A model generated the notes under the pieces. It was not told the origin of the DNA, did not search any database, and saw nothing but the letters and a program-made list of their open reading frames with translations. The translations under genes and the position numbers were made by a program. Below, in pieces: positions 6,367 through 14,772 of a stretch of DNA of 22,689 nucleotides. How positions within the stretch are numbered: the stretch's first letter is position 1; every line of letters starts with the position of its first letter. Source of the stretch: an uncultured Sutterella sp. Its GTDB lineage: Bacteria; Pseudomonadota; Gammaproteobacteria; Burkholderiales; Burkholderiaceae_F. The DNA lies in assembly GCA_900767875.1 (NCBI GenBank), contig CAAGAT010000069.1, positions 1 to 22,689 on the forward strand, read 5' to 3'.

Positions 6367-7670
6367 GCGCCCCGATCAAACACGTCCTGACGCTGGCGGC
6401 CGCCTGCTGGCGCGACATTTCCGAGCAAACCGGCTTTGACCGGGCCTTGGAAGCGCACTGCGCGCACGCCAACCCCGAAGAAAAGGCCGCCGTGCGCTCC
6501 GTTTTGTACGGCGCCCTGCGCCGCGCCATTTTCCTCGAGCGTCTTGTGGGCAAGTTGGTCAGCCGCGAACCCACGCCGCAAGTCGCTTCGCTTTTGGCCG
6601 TGTCCCTGTCGCTTGTGATCGACACGCCCGACAAGCCCTACGCCGTCGTGCACGAAGCCATTGAAGCGGCTAAGGCGCATCCCGACACGGCCCGCGCCTC
6701 GGGCCTGATCAACGCCTGTCTGCGCCGCTATCAGCGCGAGCGGCAGGCGCTCGAGGCCTCGATTTTTTCCGACCGCGTGGCCCGCTACAACGCCCCGAAC
6801 TGGTGGATCGAGCGGATGGCCAAGGAAGTGGGGAGCGACTCGCTCGACTCTCTTTTTGAAACGCTGCACAAAAAGCCGCCGCTGACGCTGCGCGTGAACG
6901 TGCGGCGCATCGCCGTCAAGGACTGGCTGGAAATGGCCCGACAGGCCGGCTGCCCGGCCCGCGCCTTGGGCGGCGAGGCCGTACTGCTCGAAAAAGCGCG
7001 TCCCGTGCACGAGATCCCGGGCTTTGCCCAGGGCCTCGTGAGCGTGCAGGACGCGGGCGCGCAGCTGGCCGGGCGCTTTCTGGCGCCTCGCGACGGCGAG
7101 CGTATTTTGGACGCCTGTGCGGCCCCGGGCGGTAAAACCGCGCACATGCTCGAGCTGGCCGACTGCCGGGTGACGGCTCTGGAAAGCGATCCGGAGCGCG
7201 CCCCTCGCATCAACGACAATCTTTCGCGCCTAGGCCTGACGGCACAGGTGACGGTGTGCGACGCGGCCGACACGGCGCACTGGTGGGACGGCACGCCGTT
7301 TGATGCGGTGCTGCTGGATGCGCCCTGCACCGCCAGCGGCATCGTGCGGCGCCACCCCGAAATCGTCTTTGCCCGTCGCCCCTCCGACATTGTTGCGCTG
7401 GCACAACAGCAAAAGCGGCTTTTGGAGGCGCTCTGGCCGGTCGTCAAACCGGGCGGCCGACTCCTTTACGCCGTCTGCTCGGTCTTTGCCCAAGAGGGGC
7501 CGCAGCAGATCGACGCCTTTTTGAAGGCGCATCCGGACGCCAAGGCGCTCACGCTCGAGGGCTGCCCGAGCTCCCAGCTGCGCCTGATGCCGTGCGACAA
7601 TCCCGATGTGCCCGGTCTGATCGACGGACCGCACGACGGCTTTTTCTATTCCCTTTTGCTCAAGCTCTAA
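6363..7670 (+). CDS. rsmB: 16S rRNA (cytosine-967 C5) methyltransferase
   Basis: Methylates C967 of 16S rRNA using S-adenosylmethionine. The 435-residue protein has an N-terminal NusB-like RNA-binding domain (about 1-140) and a C-terminal Rossmann methyltransferase. The SAM motif is ILDACAAPGGKTAHM (about 247-261), and the paired cysteines of this class are Cys322 (DAPCTASG) and Cys372 (AVCSVFAQEG, the nucleophile). E. coli RsmB has 429 residues. The ATG at 6363 overlaps the fmt stop, so it is co-translated. fmt-rsmB is a common bacterial pair, and rsmB followed by a DUF4390 gene and ntrY is typical of betaproteobacteria. Confidence 0.96.
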   Translation: MSAPIKHVLTLAAACWRDISEQTGFDRALEAHCAHANPEEKAAVRSVLYGALRRAIFLERLVGKLVSREPTPQVASLLAVSLSLVIDTPDKPYAVVHEAIEAAKAHPDTARASGLINACLRRYQRERQALEASIFSDRVARYNAPNWWIERMAKEVGSDSLDSLFETLHKKPPLTLRVNVRRIAVKDWLEMARQAGCPARALGGEAVLLEKARPVHEIPGFAQGLVSVQDAGAQLAGRFLAPRDGERILDACAAPGGKTAHMLELADCRVTALESDPERAPRINDNLSRLGLTAQVTVCDAADTAHWWDGTPFDAVLLDAPCTASGIVRRHPEIVFARRPSDIVALAQQQKRLLEALWPVVKPGGRLLYAVCSVFAQEGPQQIDAFLKAHPDAKALTLEGCPSSQLRLMPCDNPDVPGLIDGPHDGFFYSLLLKL

Positions 7671-7679
7671 TTTCCGGTT

Positions 7680-8267
7680 ATGTCCTTGTCCCGCCGCACT
7701 CTCTGCGCCGCCGCCGTCGCCGCCTGCTTTGCGGCGGCTCTACCCCGTGCGGCCCTTGCCGCCGAGGGGCAGATGCAGCTCATGCAGGCCATGCTCGAGC
7801 CGCGCGGCAAGGATCTGTACCTTTCGATGAGCTGGGAATACGACATGCCCGAGACGCTCGTCGACAGTCTGCGCCGCGGCATTGCGCTGTACTTCGTCTG
7901 CGAAGTGCGCCTACAGAACAAGCGCTGGTACTGGACCGACAAGGACCTCGGCAACCTTGAGCTCGTGCAGCGCATCAGCTTCAGCCCCCTCACCCGACAG
8001 TACCGCTTCTCGCGCGGCGGGCTTTCGCAAAACTACGACACCCTCGAACAGATCCTGCCCATTACGCGGCAACTGATCGGCTGGCGCATCGCAGACTCCT
8101 CGATCCTGGACGAATCCTCTCTCGAACTGGAGGTGCGCATGCGTCTGGACGTCTCGCGTCTGCCCAAGCCGCTGCAGGTCGTCGTGGGCGGCAACTCGGA
8201 CTGGGCTCTTGACAGCGGTTGGGTAACGGTCGACATCGATCGGGCGCTCAAGACACGGCTTTTCTGA
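7680..8267 (+). CDS. DUF4390 exported protein
   Basis: A 195-residue protein of the DUF4390 family, whose function is unknown. It begins with a twin-Arg-like start and a hydrophobic signal segment (MSLSRRTLCAAAVAACFAAA), with a likely cleavage after ALA near residue 28, so it should be periplasmic or lipid-free exported. The mature part is rich in beta-type segments, with aromatic motifs NKRWYWTDK and DSGWVTVDIDRALK near the C terminus. It starts 9 bases after rsmB and ends 5 bases before ntrY. This fixed position beside ntrY across betaproteobacteria suggests, but does not prove, a link to envelope signalling by the NtrY-like kinase. RR at residues 5-6 lacks the full Tat consensus, so Sec export is more likely. 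Confidence 0.85.
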   Translation: MSLSRRTLCAAAVAACFAAALPRAALAAEGQMQLMQAMLEPRGKDLYLSMSWEYDMPETLVDSLRRGIALYFVCEVRLQNKRWYWTDKDLGNLELVQRISFSPLTRQYRFSRGGLSQNYDTLEQILPITRQLIGWRIADSSILDESSLELEVRMRLDVSRLPKPLQVVVGGNSDWALDSGWVTVDIDRALKTRLF

Positions 8268-8272
8268 CCGGT

Positions 8273-10567
8273 ATGTCCCGCTGGCTTCGCATCCCGTTTT
8301 TCACGGCCATCGTTCTGGCCGGCGTCCTGCTGGTGGTTCTGGCGGGCGGCGGCGCCACTTCCGCGGCCTTTGAGCGCTACTTTCCGATCCTGCTGATCGT
8401 CAACGCCTTTGCGACCATCGCCCTGCTGGCCGCCGTGGGCGCCATGGTCTACCGCCTGGTCAAACAGCGCCGCAGCAAGGTCTTCGGCGCGCGCATGACG
8501 ATCAACCTCTCGCTCATGCTCTCACTGGCGGCCGTCATTCCCTGTCTGCTCATCTACTTTGTCTCGAGCCAGTTCATCGGCCGCTCGATCGACTCGTGGT
8601 TTGACGTGCGCGTCGAGCAGGCCCTCGATTCGGGCGTGGCCCTTTCAAGCGAACTGCTCAACCGCGAGCAGCGCCAGCTGCTGCAGACGGCGCGGCGCAT
8701 CGCCTCCATTCTCAACGCCACCTCCCGCGGCGAGCGGGCCCTGACGCTCGACCGGATGCGCGAGACGTCGGATGCGGCCTCGGCCATCGTCTTTTCGGCC
8801 ACGGGCGAAATTCTGCTGAGTTCCTTCTCGCCGACGGTGCCGGCCATCGTCGATAGGCCGTCCGAGTCGCAGCTGCAAAAGGCGCGCGCCGAATACGGCA
8901 TTTTCCTTTTGGAGGGCGATCAGCCCGACAGCGAAGGGTCGCTGCGCATCCGTAGCATCGTGCCCATGGACGCCTACGCGGCGCTGCAGCCGACCACCTA
9001 TCTGCAGCTCACGCAGATCGTGCCCGGCGAAATGGCCGCCCACACGATCGACCTTCTGGAGGGCTACCGCAACTACCAGGAACTGGTTCTATCGCGCGCG
9101 GCGCTGCGCAACATCTACACGATCACGCTCACACTCACCATGCTGCTGGCGGTGCTGGGCGCCGTGGCCGTCGCCTTTGCCTTTGCCGCGGCCACCACCG
9201 CGCCGGTGCTGCAGCTGGCGCGCGGCACGCGAAAGGTGGCCGAAGGCGACCTGCGTCCGATCCGTGAATTTGCCGGCAACAGCGAAATCAACGCCCTGAC
9301 CAAATCCTTCAACACGATGATCGCGCAGGTGGCCGAGGCGCGTGAAAACGTCGATCGGCGACGCCGCGAAGCCGAGCAGGCCCGCTCGCAACTCGAACTC
9401 ATTTTGGCCAACCTTTCCTCGGGCGTAATCGTCACCGACAAGAATCTGCACGTGGTGATGGCCAACGCGGCCGCCGCGCGCATCCTGCACGTCGAGGCCG
9501 TCGACGAGGGTGCCGCGGTGCAGGATCTGGCCCCTTCTCTGGCGCGCACGCTGCTGCAGAAGATGGCTCTGACGGACGACAACGCGGCCGTGTCCTTTGA
9601 GCTGCCGCTGTCGGGCTCGCCCGAGCACGGCGAGCTGACGCTCTTTGTGCGCGCCTCGCATCTGCATCTGGAAGCCGAACCGGGCTTTGTGATCGTCTTT
9701 GACGACATCACCCGCATTCTGGCCGCCCAGCGCGCCGTGGCCTGGGGCGAGGTGGCGCGGCGCCTGGCGCACGAAATCAAGAACCCGCTCACGCCGATTC
9801 GTCTGGCGGCCGAACGCCTGGACATGAAGCTCACGGGGCGGCTGGACGAGAAAAACGAGGCGCTGCTGCACCGCATCACGGGCACGATCGTCACGCAGGT
9901 CGACGCCATGAAGCAGATGGTCAACGACTTCCGAGACTTCGCCCGCCTGCCCGAAGCCGTCCTGCAGCCTCTGGATCTGAACGTGTTCCTCAAGGATCTG
10001 GCCGACTTCTACCACAGTGCGGGCACGATGCTGCAGCTGCACTGCGAAGAGACGCTGCCCGAGATTGTGGGCGACGCCAATCAGCTGCGTCAGGTCTTTC
10101 ACAACCTCATCAGCAACGCCGTCGAAGCCATGGGACCCAATCAACCCGATCCCTTCATCGGCCTGTCGGCCGCCGTGCAGATGCACGATGGGGACATTTC
10201 GGGCGTGCGCGTCACCCTCACGGACAACGGCCCGGGCTTTACGCCCTCGGTGCTGGCCAAGGCCTTCGAGCCCTACGTCACCACCAAGCCTACGGGCACG
10301 GGCCTGGGCCTGCCGATGGTCAAAAAGATCATCGACGAGCACCATGGCCGCATTTCGGTGGGCAACCGCACGCAGATCGACGGCGAGGTGATCGGCGCCG
10401 AGATTACGCTGGTGTTTCCGCTCGCCGAACACGCCATTGAGGACGACAAGGCCTCGCCAGGCACCCCGTCAACCCCTAGTTCAAACGAAGGAGCGGGGAC
10501 TTCAACCGTGAACTCATCGCAAAACGTGCGTAACATAGGGGTGTCGCCGTCCAAAGCGTTGGAATAA
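8273..10567 (+). CDS. ntrY: NtrY-family membrane sensor histidine kinase
   Basis: A 764-residue sensor kinase. It has three N-terminal membrane segments (about 8-25, 38-60 and 75-98), a periplasmic or extracytoplasmic region (about 100-280) and a fourth segment (about 282-308). These are followed by a HAMP domain (about 305-357, containing GDLRPIREFAGNSEI) and a PAS domain (from ILANLSSGVIVTD, about 378). The kinase core has phospho-acceptor His500 in RRLAHEIKNPLTP, an N box HNLISNAVEAM, G1 DNGPGF and G2 GTGLGLPMVKKI. It would phosphorylate the adjacent NtrX-like regulator. A roughly 45-residue Ser/Thr/Pro-rich tail follows the ATP-binding domain. I chose the ATG at 8273, six codons of spacing being unnecessary because the frame upstream lies inside the DUF4390 gene. 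The signal it senses is unknown. Confidence 0.93.
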   Translation: MSRWLRIPFFTAIVLAGVLLVVLAGGGATSAAFERYFPILLIVNAFATIALLAAVGAMVYRLVKQRRSKVFGARMTINLSLMLSLAAVIPCLLIYFVSSQFIGRSIDSWFDVRVEQALDSGVALSSELLNREQRQLLQTARRIASILNATSRGERALTLDRMRETSDAASAIVFSATGEILLSSFSPTVPAIVDRPSESQLQKARAEYGIFLLEGDQPDSEGSLRIRSIVPMDAYAALQPTTYLQLTQIVPGEMAAHTIDLLEGYRNYQELVLSRAALRNIYTITLTLTMLLAVLGAVAVAFAFAAATTAPVLQLARGTRKVAEGDLRPIREFAGNSEINALTKSFNTMIAQVAEARENVDRRRREAEQARSQLELILANLSSGVIVTDKNLHVVMANAAAARILHVEAVDEGAAVQDLAPSLARTLLQKMALTDDNAAVSFELPLSGSPEHGELTLFVRASHLHLEAEPGFVIVFDDITRILAAQRAVAWGEVARRLAHEIKNPLTPIRLAAERLDMKLTGRLDEKNEALLHRITGTIVTQVDAMKQMVNDFRDFARLPEAVLQPLDLNVFLKDLADFYHSAGTMLQLHCEETLPEIVGDANQLRQVFHNLISNAVEAMGPNQPDPFIGLSAAVQMHDGDISGVRVTLTDNGPGFTPSVLAKAFEPYVTTKPTGTGLGLPMVKKIIDEHHGRISVGNRTQIDGEVIGAEITLVFPLAEHAIEDDKASPGTPSTPSSNEGAGTSTVNSSQNVRNIGVSPSKALE

Positions 10568-10605
10568 GGCTCGCTTTTTGGGAAGTCAATAAAAAAGCTC
10601 GCAGT

Positions 10606-11352
10606 ATGTCAAAGATTCTGATCGTTGATGACGAACTTGGTATCCGGGAAATGCTCGCGGACATCCTCAAGGATGAGGGGCACACCGTTTATACGGCCGA
10701 CAGCGCCGAAGCCGCCCGCGCCTACATTTTTCAGGAAGAATTCGAACTGATCCTGTTGGACATCTGGATGCCCGACACGGACGGGCTGACGCTGCTCAAG
10801 GAGCTGATCAGCCGCCGTCTGCTGCGCTGTCCCGTGGTGATGATGAGCGGTCACGGCACGATCGAAAACGCCGTCGAGGCCATTCACCTGGGCGCTCTCA
10901 CGTTCCTGGAAAAACCGATTTCCCTGCAAAAGCTGCTCGCCACCGTCGAGCACGCGCTCGTGGTCGGCGAACGACGCCAGGCCATGGCCCGCTATCAGGT
11001 GCCGCCGCCTCCGCCGCCGCCTCCGTCCAAACCGACCCGCACGCTGCCGCGCGTCGAAAAGTTGCCGGTGCTGCAGGTCCCGGGCACGGAATACACACTG
11101 GACTTCAACCGTCCTCTCAAGGAGCTGCGCGAAGACTTCGAAAAGGCCTATCTGACGTGCCTGATGTCGCATGAAAACTGCCAGATGACCAAGGTGGCGC
11201 GCCGCGCCGGCCTCGAGCGCACGCATCTGTACCGCAAGCTCAAGATGCTGCAACTGGAAATTCCGCGCTCGGCCGAGCCGATCAAACCGTCGCCCGCTCC
11301 TTTGCCGGGCTCGCCGTTGCCGCCGTTTCCGGGCAACGGAAAACCCTTCTGA
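10606..11352 (+). CDS. ntrX: NtrX-like response regulator, receiver plus Fis-type HTH without AAA+ domain
   Basis: A 248-residue DNA-binding response regulator. The receiver domain (1-120) has the acidic pair Asp8-Asp9, phospho-acceptor Asp52 in LLDIWMPDTDG, Ser81 and Lys103. A linker with eight consecutive prolines (133-140) joins it to a Fis-type helix-turn-helix (about 192-215, MTKVARRAGLERTHLYRKL). Classical NtrX/NtrC proteins carry a sigma-54-activating AAA+ domain between these parts. It is absent here, as I recall it also being in Burkholderia relatives at this locus, so the protein should act without direct sigma-54 activation. The C-terminal tail is again Pro-rich. It starts 38 bases after ntrY with only a weak ribosome site, and is followed by a hairpin. 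Confidence 0.9.
   Translation: MSKILIVDDELGIREMLADILKDEGHTVYTADSAEAARAYIFQEEFELILLDIWMPDTDGLTLLKELISRRLLRCPVVMMSGHGTIENAVEAIHLGALTFLEKPISLQKLLATVEHALVVGERRQAMARYQVPPPPPPPPSKPTRTLPRVEKLPVLQVPGTEYTLDFNRPLKELREDFEKAYLTCLMSHENCQMTKVARRAGLERTHLYRKLKMLQLEIPRSAEPIKPSPAPLPGSPLPPFPGNGKPF
11002..11025 (+). other. Eight-proline run in the NtrX-like regulator
   Basis: Codons 133-140 read eight consecutive prolines (CCG and CCT only). Runs of three or more prolines stall ribosomes unless elongation factor P acts, so synthesis of this regulator is expected to depend on EF-P. In the protein it is the flexible linker between the receiver and the HTH. Confidence 0.9.
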
Positions 11353-11360
11353 TTGACGCG

Positions 11361-11381
11361 GCGGGCGGTTTGACCGCCCGC
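11361..11381 (+). terminator. Hairpin between ntrX and trkA, possible weak terminator
   Basis: GCGGGCGGT (11361-11369) pairs with ACCGCCCGC (11373-11381) around a TTG loop, giving a 9-bp perfect GC-rich stem. The following TTGGCTTGTTGG is T-rich but interrupted. It may separate the ntrYX transcript from trkAH or only attenuate read-through. Confidence 0.5.
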
Positions 11382-11400
11382 TTGGCTTGTTGGCATCCCT

Positions 11401-12810
11401 ATGCACATTCTCATCATCGGCGCGGGCCGCATCGGTAAGTCGGTCGCCGAAGACCTCGTCAACGAGGCCAACGACATCACGGTCGTCGACCAGAACGCCA
11501 CGCAAGTGGGCGAGCTCGAGTCTCGCCTGGATCTGCGCGGCGTGGTCGGCAACGCCCTGTCGCCCTCGGTCCTGGAGAGCGCGGGCGCCAACGACGCCGA
11601 CATGATTCTGGCCGTTACGGCCAACGACGAGACCAACATGGCCGTGTGTCTGCTGGCCTCGCAGCTGTTCAACATCCCGGTGCGCATCGCCCGCGTGCGC
11701 AATCAGGAACTGCGCCAATACCCGCGTCTGTTGGCCGAAGAGGGCTTTCAGATCACGAGCACGATCTGGCCCGAGCAGGCCCTCAACGAAAGCCTGCTGC
11801 ACCTGATCGAATTTCCCGAAGCGCTGCAGATCATCGACTTTGCCGAAGGCAAGGCCGTGCTCTTTTGCGTGCGCGCCGTGGCGGGCAGTCCCCTGGTGGG
11901 CCGCCCCATCGGCGATCTGGCCGTGCACCTGCCCAAGGTGCCCGCGCGCATCGTCTCGGTTTTCCGCCGCAACCGGCGCCTGGCTCTGTCGGCCGACACC
12001 GTCATCGAAAGCGGCGACGAAGTCATCGCCCTTTCCTCGGGCCGCGACGTGCGCCGCGTCATCAGCGAACTGCGTCACCACGAAGAACGCATCCGCCGCA
12101 TCATGATTGCGGGCGACGCCCGTCTGGCCGTGCAGCTGGCCAAGCTTTTGAACGGCCCCGACGGGCGGCGCGGCTACACGATTACCGTCGTCGATGCGGA
12201 CGCGGACGTGTGTGCGGCCCAGGCCGCGGGGCTGCCGCCGGCCACCGAACTCGTGACGGCCGACCTCACCGACGAGGAGGCGCTCACGGAGCTGAGCATC
12301 GATCGATGCGACCTTTTCATCGCCCTGTCGCCGCACGACGAAGCCAACATCATGGGCTCGCTGCTGGCCAAAAAGCTCGGTGCGCGCCGCGTCATTGCCC
12401 TGACGGACAGCGATACCTACAGCGCCCTGATGCAGGGCACGCAGATCGACATCACCGTCTCGTCCGTGCAGGCCACCATCGGCGAGCTGCTGCGCCACGT
12501 GCGCCGCGGCGACGTGCTGGCCGCGCACAGTCTGAGGCGCGGCGTGGCCGAGGCCCTGGAAATCGTGGCGCACGGCAACAAGAAAAGTTCCAAGGTCGTG
12601 GGCAAGCGCATCGCCGAAATCGACCTTCCGGAAGGCGTGGAAATCGCCGCTCTGGTGCGCGACACCGACCACATCGAAGAGCCCGAGGTGATCATCGCCG
12701 CCAAGGACGTGGTCGTCGAGCCCGAAGACCGCGTCATCGTCTTCGTGCCGGGCCGGCGCATGATCGCGCAGGTCGAAAAGCTCTTTGCCGTCGACGTGGG
12801 CTTTTTCTAA
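11401..12810 (+). CDS. trkA: Trk potassium transporter peripheral subunit TrkA
   Basis: TrkA is the cytoplasmic NAD(H)-binding gate of the Trk potassium-uptake system and binds the membrane subunit TrkH. The 469-residue protein (458 in E. coli) has the expected repeat: two halves, each an RCK/TrkA_N Rossmann domain followed by a TrkA_C domain. The first Rossmann domain has the dinucleotide motif GAGRIG (7-12) and Asp30 at the end of beta-2. The second, which reads GGGNIG in E. coli, reads GDARLA here (238-243), so nucleotide binding may be limited to the first half. It starts 19 bases after the hairpin that follows ntrX, and its stop lies 12 bases before trkH. Confidence 0.95.
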   Translation: MHILIIGAGRIGKSVAEDLVNEANDITVVDQNATQVGELESRLDLRGVVGNALSPSVLESAGANDADMILAVTANDETNMAVCLLASQLFNIPVRIARVRNQELRQYPRLLAEEGFQITSTIWPEQALNESLLHLIEFPEALQIIDFAEGKAVLFCVRAVAGSPLVGRPIGDLAVHLPKVPARIVSVFRRNRRLALSADTVIESGDEVIALSSGRDVRRVISELRHHEERIRRIMIAGDARLAVQLAKLLNGPDGRRGYTITVVDADADVCAAQAAGLPPATELVTADLTDEEALTELSIDRCDLFIALSPHDEANIMGSLLAKKLGARRVIALTDSDTYSALMQGTQIDITVSSVQATIGELLRHVRRGDVLAAHSLRRGVAEALEIVAHGNKKSSKVVGKRIAEIDLPEGVEIAALVRDTDHIEEPEVIIAAKDVVVEPEDRVIVFVPGRRMIAQVEKLFAVDVGFF

Positions 12811-12822
12811 GGGGTATCGGAA

Positions 12823-14295
12823 GTGTTTGCCAGCCTGCGCTACTTCCTGCTGCCCGTTTTGAACATCACGGGCCCGATGCTCGTGTGCTTTGCCCTGTTG
12901 CTGCTCGTGCCCGTGTTCGTCTCTTTGCTGTACGAAGACGGCGCCGCCGGCGGTTTTGCCGTTGCCTTTGCGCTGTGCGTGACGACGGGTCTGGTGATGC
13001 GGACCCTTACGCAGCGGCATCGGCGCGAGCTGCTGCCGCGCGACGGCTTTTTGCTGGCCACCATCATCTGGACGGTCACGCCCCTGTTCGGGGCCGTGCC
13101 GCTGATGCTCGAAATTCCGAATCTGTCCTTTACGCACGCCTACTTTGAGTCGATGAGCGGCATCACGACAACCTGTGCGACGGTTCTGTCGGGACTGCAG
13201 CAGCTGCCCGAGTCCCTTAATTTCTGGCGCTGCTTTATGAGCTGGATCGGCGGCATGGGGATTCTGGTGCTGGCCGTGGCCATCCTGCCGATGCTCGGCG
13301 TGGGCGGCTCACAGATCTTCAAGGCCGAGTTTTCCGGGCCCCTGAAGGAATCGCACCTGACGCCTCGCATCGCCGATACGGCCAAGGGGCTCTGGGGCAT
13401 TTACCTTGCCCTGTCGGTGGCCTGCGCCATCGGCTACAAGCTGGCGGGCATGAGCACCTTCGACAGCATCATCCACATGTTCTCGACGGTGAGCCTGGGG
13501 GGCTTTGCCGCCTACGACGAAAGCTTCGGGCACTGGAACAACCCCAACATCGAGGCCGTGGCGATCTTTTTCATGCTCGTGTGCGGCGTGAGCTTTTCGC
13601 TGCACTTCGTGGCCTGGCGCAAGCGCTCGCCGGCGCTGTACTTCAAAAACCCCGAGTGTCTGGCCTGGATCGGCATCGCCGTGGCGGCTGTGCTCGGCGC
13701 CACCGCCATGCAGCTGCACCTGGACGACTCGCTCGATCCGATGCAGACGCTACGCTATGCGGCCTTCAACGTCGTGAGCACCATCTCGACCGCGGGCTTT
13801 GCCAATCAGGACTTTGCCCTGTGGCCGGCGGCCGTCTACATCCCTATGTTCATCCTGGCCTGCTTTGCCACCTGCGGCGGCAGCACGGGCGGCGGCTTCA
13901 AGATGCTGCGCGCCCTGATGCTCGTCAAGTACATCCCGCTGCAGCTTGTGACCACGGCGCAGACCCGCGTGGTGCGCCCCCTAGTGCTCAACGGCGCCGT
14001 GGTGGACAACGCCACCGTGCTGTCGGCCTTCTCCTTCATGCTCTTTTGGCTGCTGACGGTCGTGCTGGCGTTTCTGGCGCTGATGCTCACGGGTCTCGAT
14101 CCCACCTCGGCCTTCGGCGCCGTGCTGGGCTGCATCTGCAACATCGGCCCAGGCCTGGGCGTGGTCGGCCCCTACGCCAACTTCGCCGTCCTGAGCGAAG
14201 GGCAGCTGTGGATCTGCATCTTCTGCATGCTCGCGGGTCGTCTGGAACTGGCGACCGTGTTCGTGCTCTTTACGCGCTCGTTCTGGCGCACCTAA
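12823..14295 (+). CDS. trkH: Trk potassium uptake membrane protein TrkH
   Basis: The 490-residue membrane subunit of the Trk potassium channel/transporter, partner of the adjacent TrkA. Hydrophobic segments occur throughout, and the four pore-loop regions are visible: ESMSGITTTCATVLSGL, FSTVSLGGFAAYDES, VSTISTAGFANQDFA and ICNIGPGLGVVGP. SWIGGMGILVLAVAILPML and TCGGSTGGGFKMLR are also family hallmarks. Length fits E. coli TrkH (483). The GTG start at 12823 has GGGG (12811-12814) upstream and reads VFASLRYFLLPVLN; no ATG lies near. With trkA it forms a two-gene unit downstream of ntrYX. Confidence 0.95.
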   Translation: MFASLRYFLLPVLNITGPMLVCFALLLLVPVFVSLLYEDGAAGGFAVAFALCVTTGLVMRTLTQRHRRELLPRDGFLLATIIWTVTPLFGAVPLMLEIPNLSFTHAYFESMSGITTTCATVLSGLQQLPESLNFWRCFMSWIGGMGILVLAVAILPMLGVGGSQIFKAEFSGPLKESHLTPRIADTAKGLWGIYLALSVACAIGYKLAGMSTFDSIIHMFSTVSLGGFAAYDESFGHWNNPNIEAVAIFFMLVCGVSFSLHFVAWRKRSPALYFKNPECLAWIGIAVAAVLGATAMQLHLDDSLDPMQTLRYAAFNVVSTISTAGFANQDFALWPAAVYIPMFILACFATCGGSTGGGFKMLRALMLVKYIPLQLVTTAQTRVVRPLVLNGAVVDNATVLSAFSFMLFWLLTVVLAFLALMLTGLDPTSAFGAVLGCICNIGPGLGVVGPYANFAVLSEGQLWICIFCMLAGRLELATVFVLFTRSFWRT

Positions 14296-14313
14296 AACGC
14301 CGAAAAGACCGCG

Positions 14314-14326
14314 CCCCGTTTCGGGG
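14314..14326. repeat. Short hairpin between convergent trkH and DUF1840 genes
   Basis: CCCCG, TTT, CGGGG form a 5-bp GC stem in the 44 bases between the two convergent stops. No T-run follows on either strand, so termination here would be weak or Rho-assisted. Confidence 0.35.
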
Positions 14327-14339
14327 AACGTGCCGCTCC

Positions 14340-14717
14340 TTAGGGCACGCCCCACATCACCTTTTTCTTTTTGGCCTGCGCCGCGCGCAGCATCTCCAGA
14401 AGCGGATAAGCGCGCATGGCGAAGGTGACCTTTTCACTCTCCTTGCGCTTTTCCTCCTCTTCCTCGTCGGGCCAGGCCAACAGTCCCGGGTATCCCTTGA
14501 GGTCGTGCTCGCGGCGGCGCTTTTCGGCCTCGGCGAGCATTTGCTTTTCGCGCTCAACGGCCGCCTCAATCTTTTCGATCACGCCGGGCAGATCCTCGGG
14601 CAGCCAGCAGCCCGATTCGGCGTAAGGGCGTCCGAGCACCTCGCAGATGCCCTCAAAGGTGGTGGACATCATGAAAAATCCGCCGCTGGCGGGGGATCGG
14701 AATTCGAGCACCGACAT
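14340..14717 (-). CDS. DUF1840 domain-containing protein
   Basis: A 125-residue protein that I match to DUF1840, a family of unknown function found mainly in betaproteobacteria. The features are the N-terminal hydrophobic strand and FEGICEVLGR, a WLPEDLPGVIEKIEAAV segment (about 38-54), a highly charged middle (about 55-95, Glu/Lys/Arg-rich and probably helical) and the C-terminal AMRAYPLLEMLRAAQ...VMWGV. No signal peptide or membrane segment is visible. The ATG at 14717 has AAGGAA just upstream, a good ribosome site. It stands alone on the minus strand, between trkH and the PTS genes, and is divergent from the latter. Confidence 0.8.
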   Translation of the reverse strand: MSVLEFRSPASGGFFMMSTTFEGICEVLGRPYAESGCWLPEDLPGVIEKIEAAVEREKQMLAEAEKRRREHDLKGYPGLLAWPDEEEEEKRKESEKVTFAMRAYPLLEMLRAAQAKKKKVMWGVP

Positions 14718-14737
14718 GTGTATTCCTTTTCAAGAAA

Positions 14738-14759
14738 AAACCGTGGATAAACCGTGGAT
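14738..14759. repeat. Perfect 11-bp tandem repeat in a divergent promoter region
   Basis: AAACCGTGGAT occurs twice head to tail (14738-14748 and 14749-14759), about one helical turn apart, between the DUF1840 start and the PTS operon. On the minus strand the junction reads TTATCCACG, one base from the DnaA box consensus TTATNCACA. It lies just upstream of the TACAAT at 14773. A regulatory protein site is plausible. Confidence 0.6.
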
Positions 14760-14772
14760 GGGCACGGGGTTT

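Noticed and set aside
9089..10432. A 447-codon minus-strand open frame opposite ntrY
   Set aside because: It is antisense to the kinase domain and has no recognisable motifs.
10609..13137. An 842-codon minus-strand open frame opposite ntrX and trkA
   Set aside because: It is antisense to two certain genes, with His/Arg/Gln-rich composition typical of shadow frames.
11646..13148. A 500-codon frame overlapping trkA and trkH in another register
   Set aside because: It is Arg/Pro/Ala-rich and low in complexity, as out-of-frame reading of GC-rich genes gives. TrkA and TrkH explain the bases.
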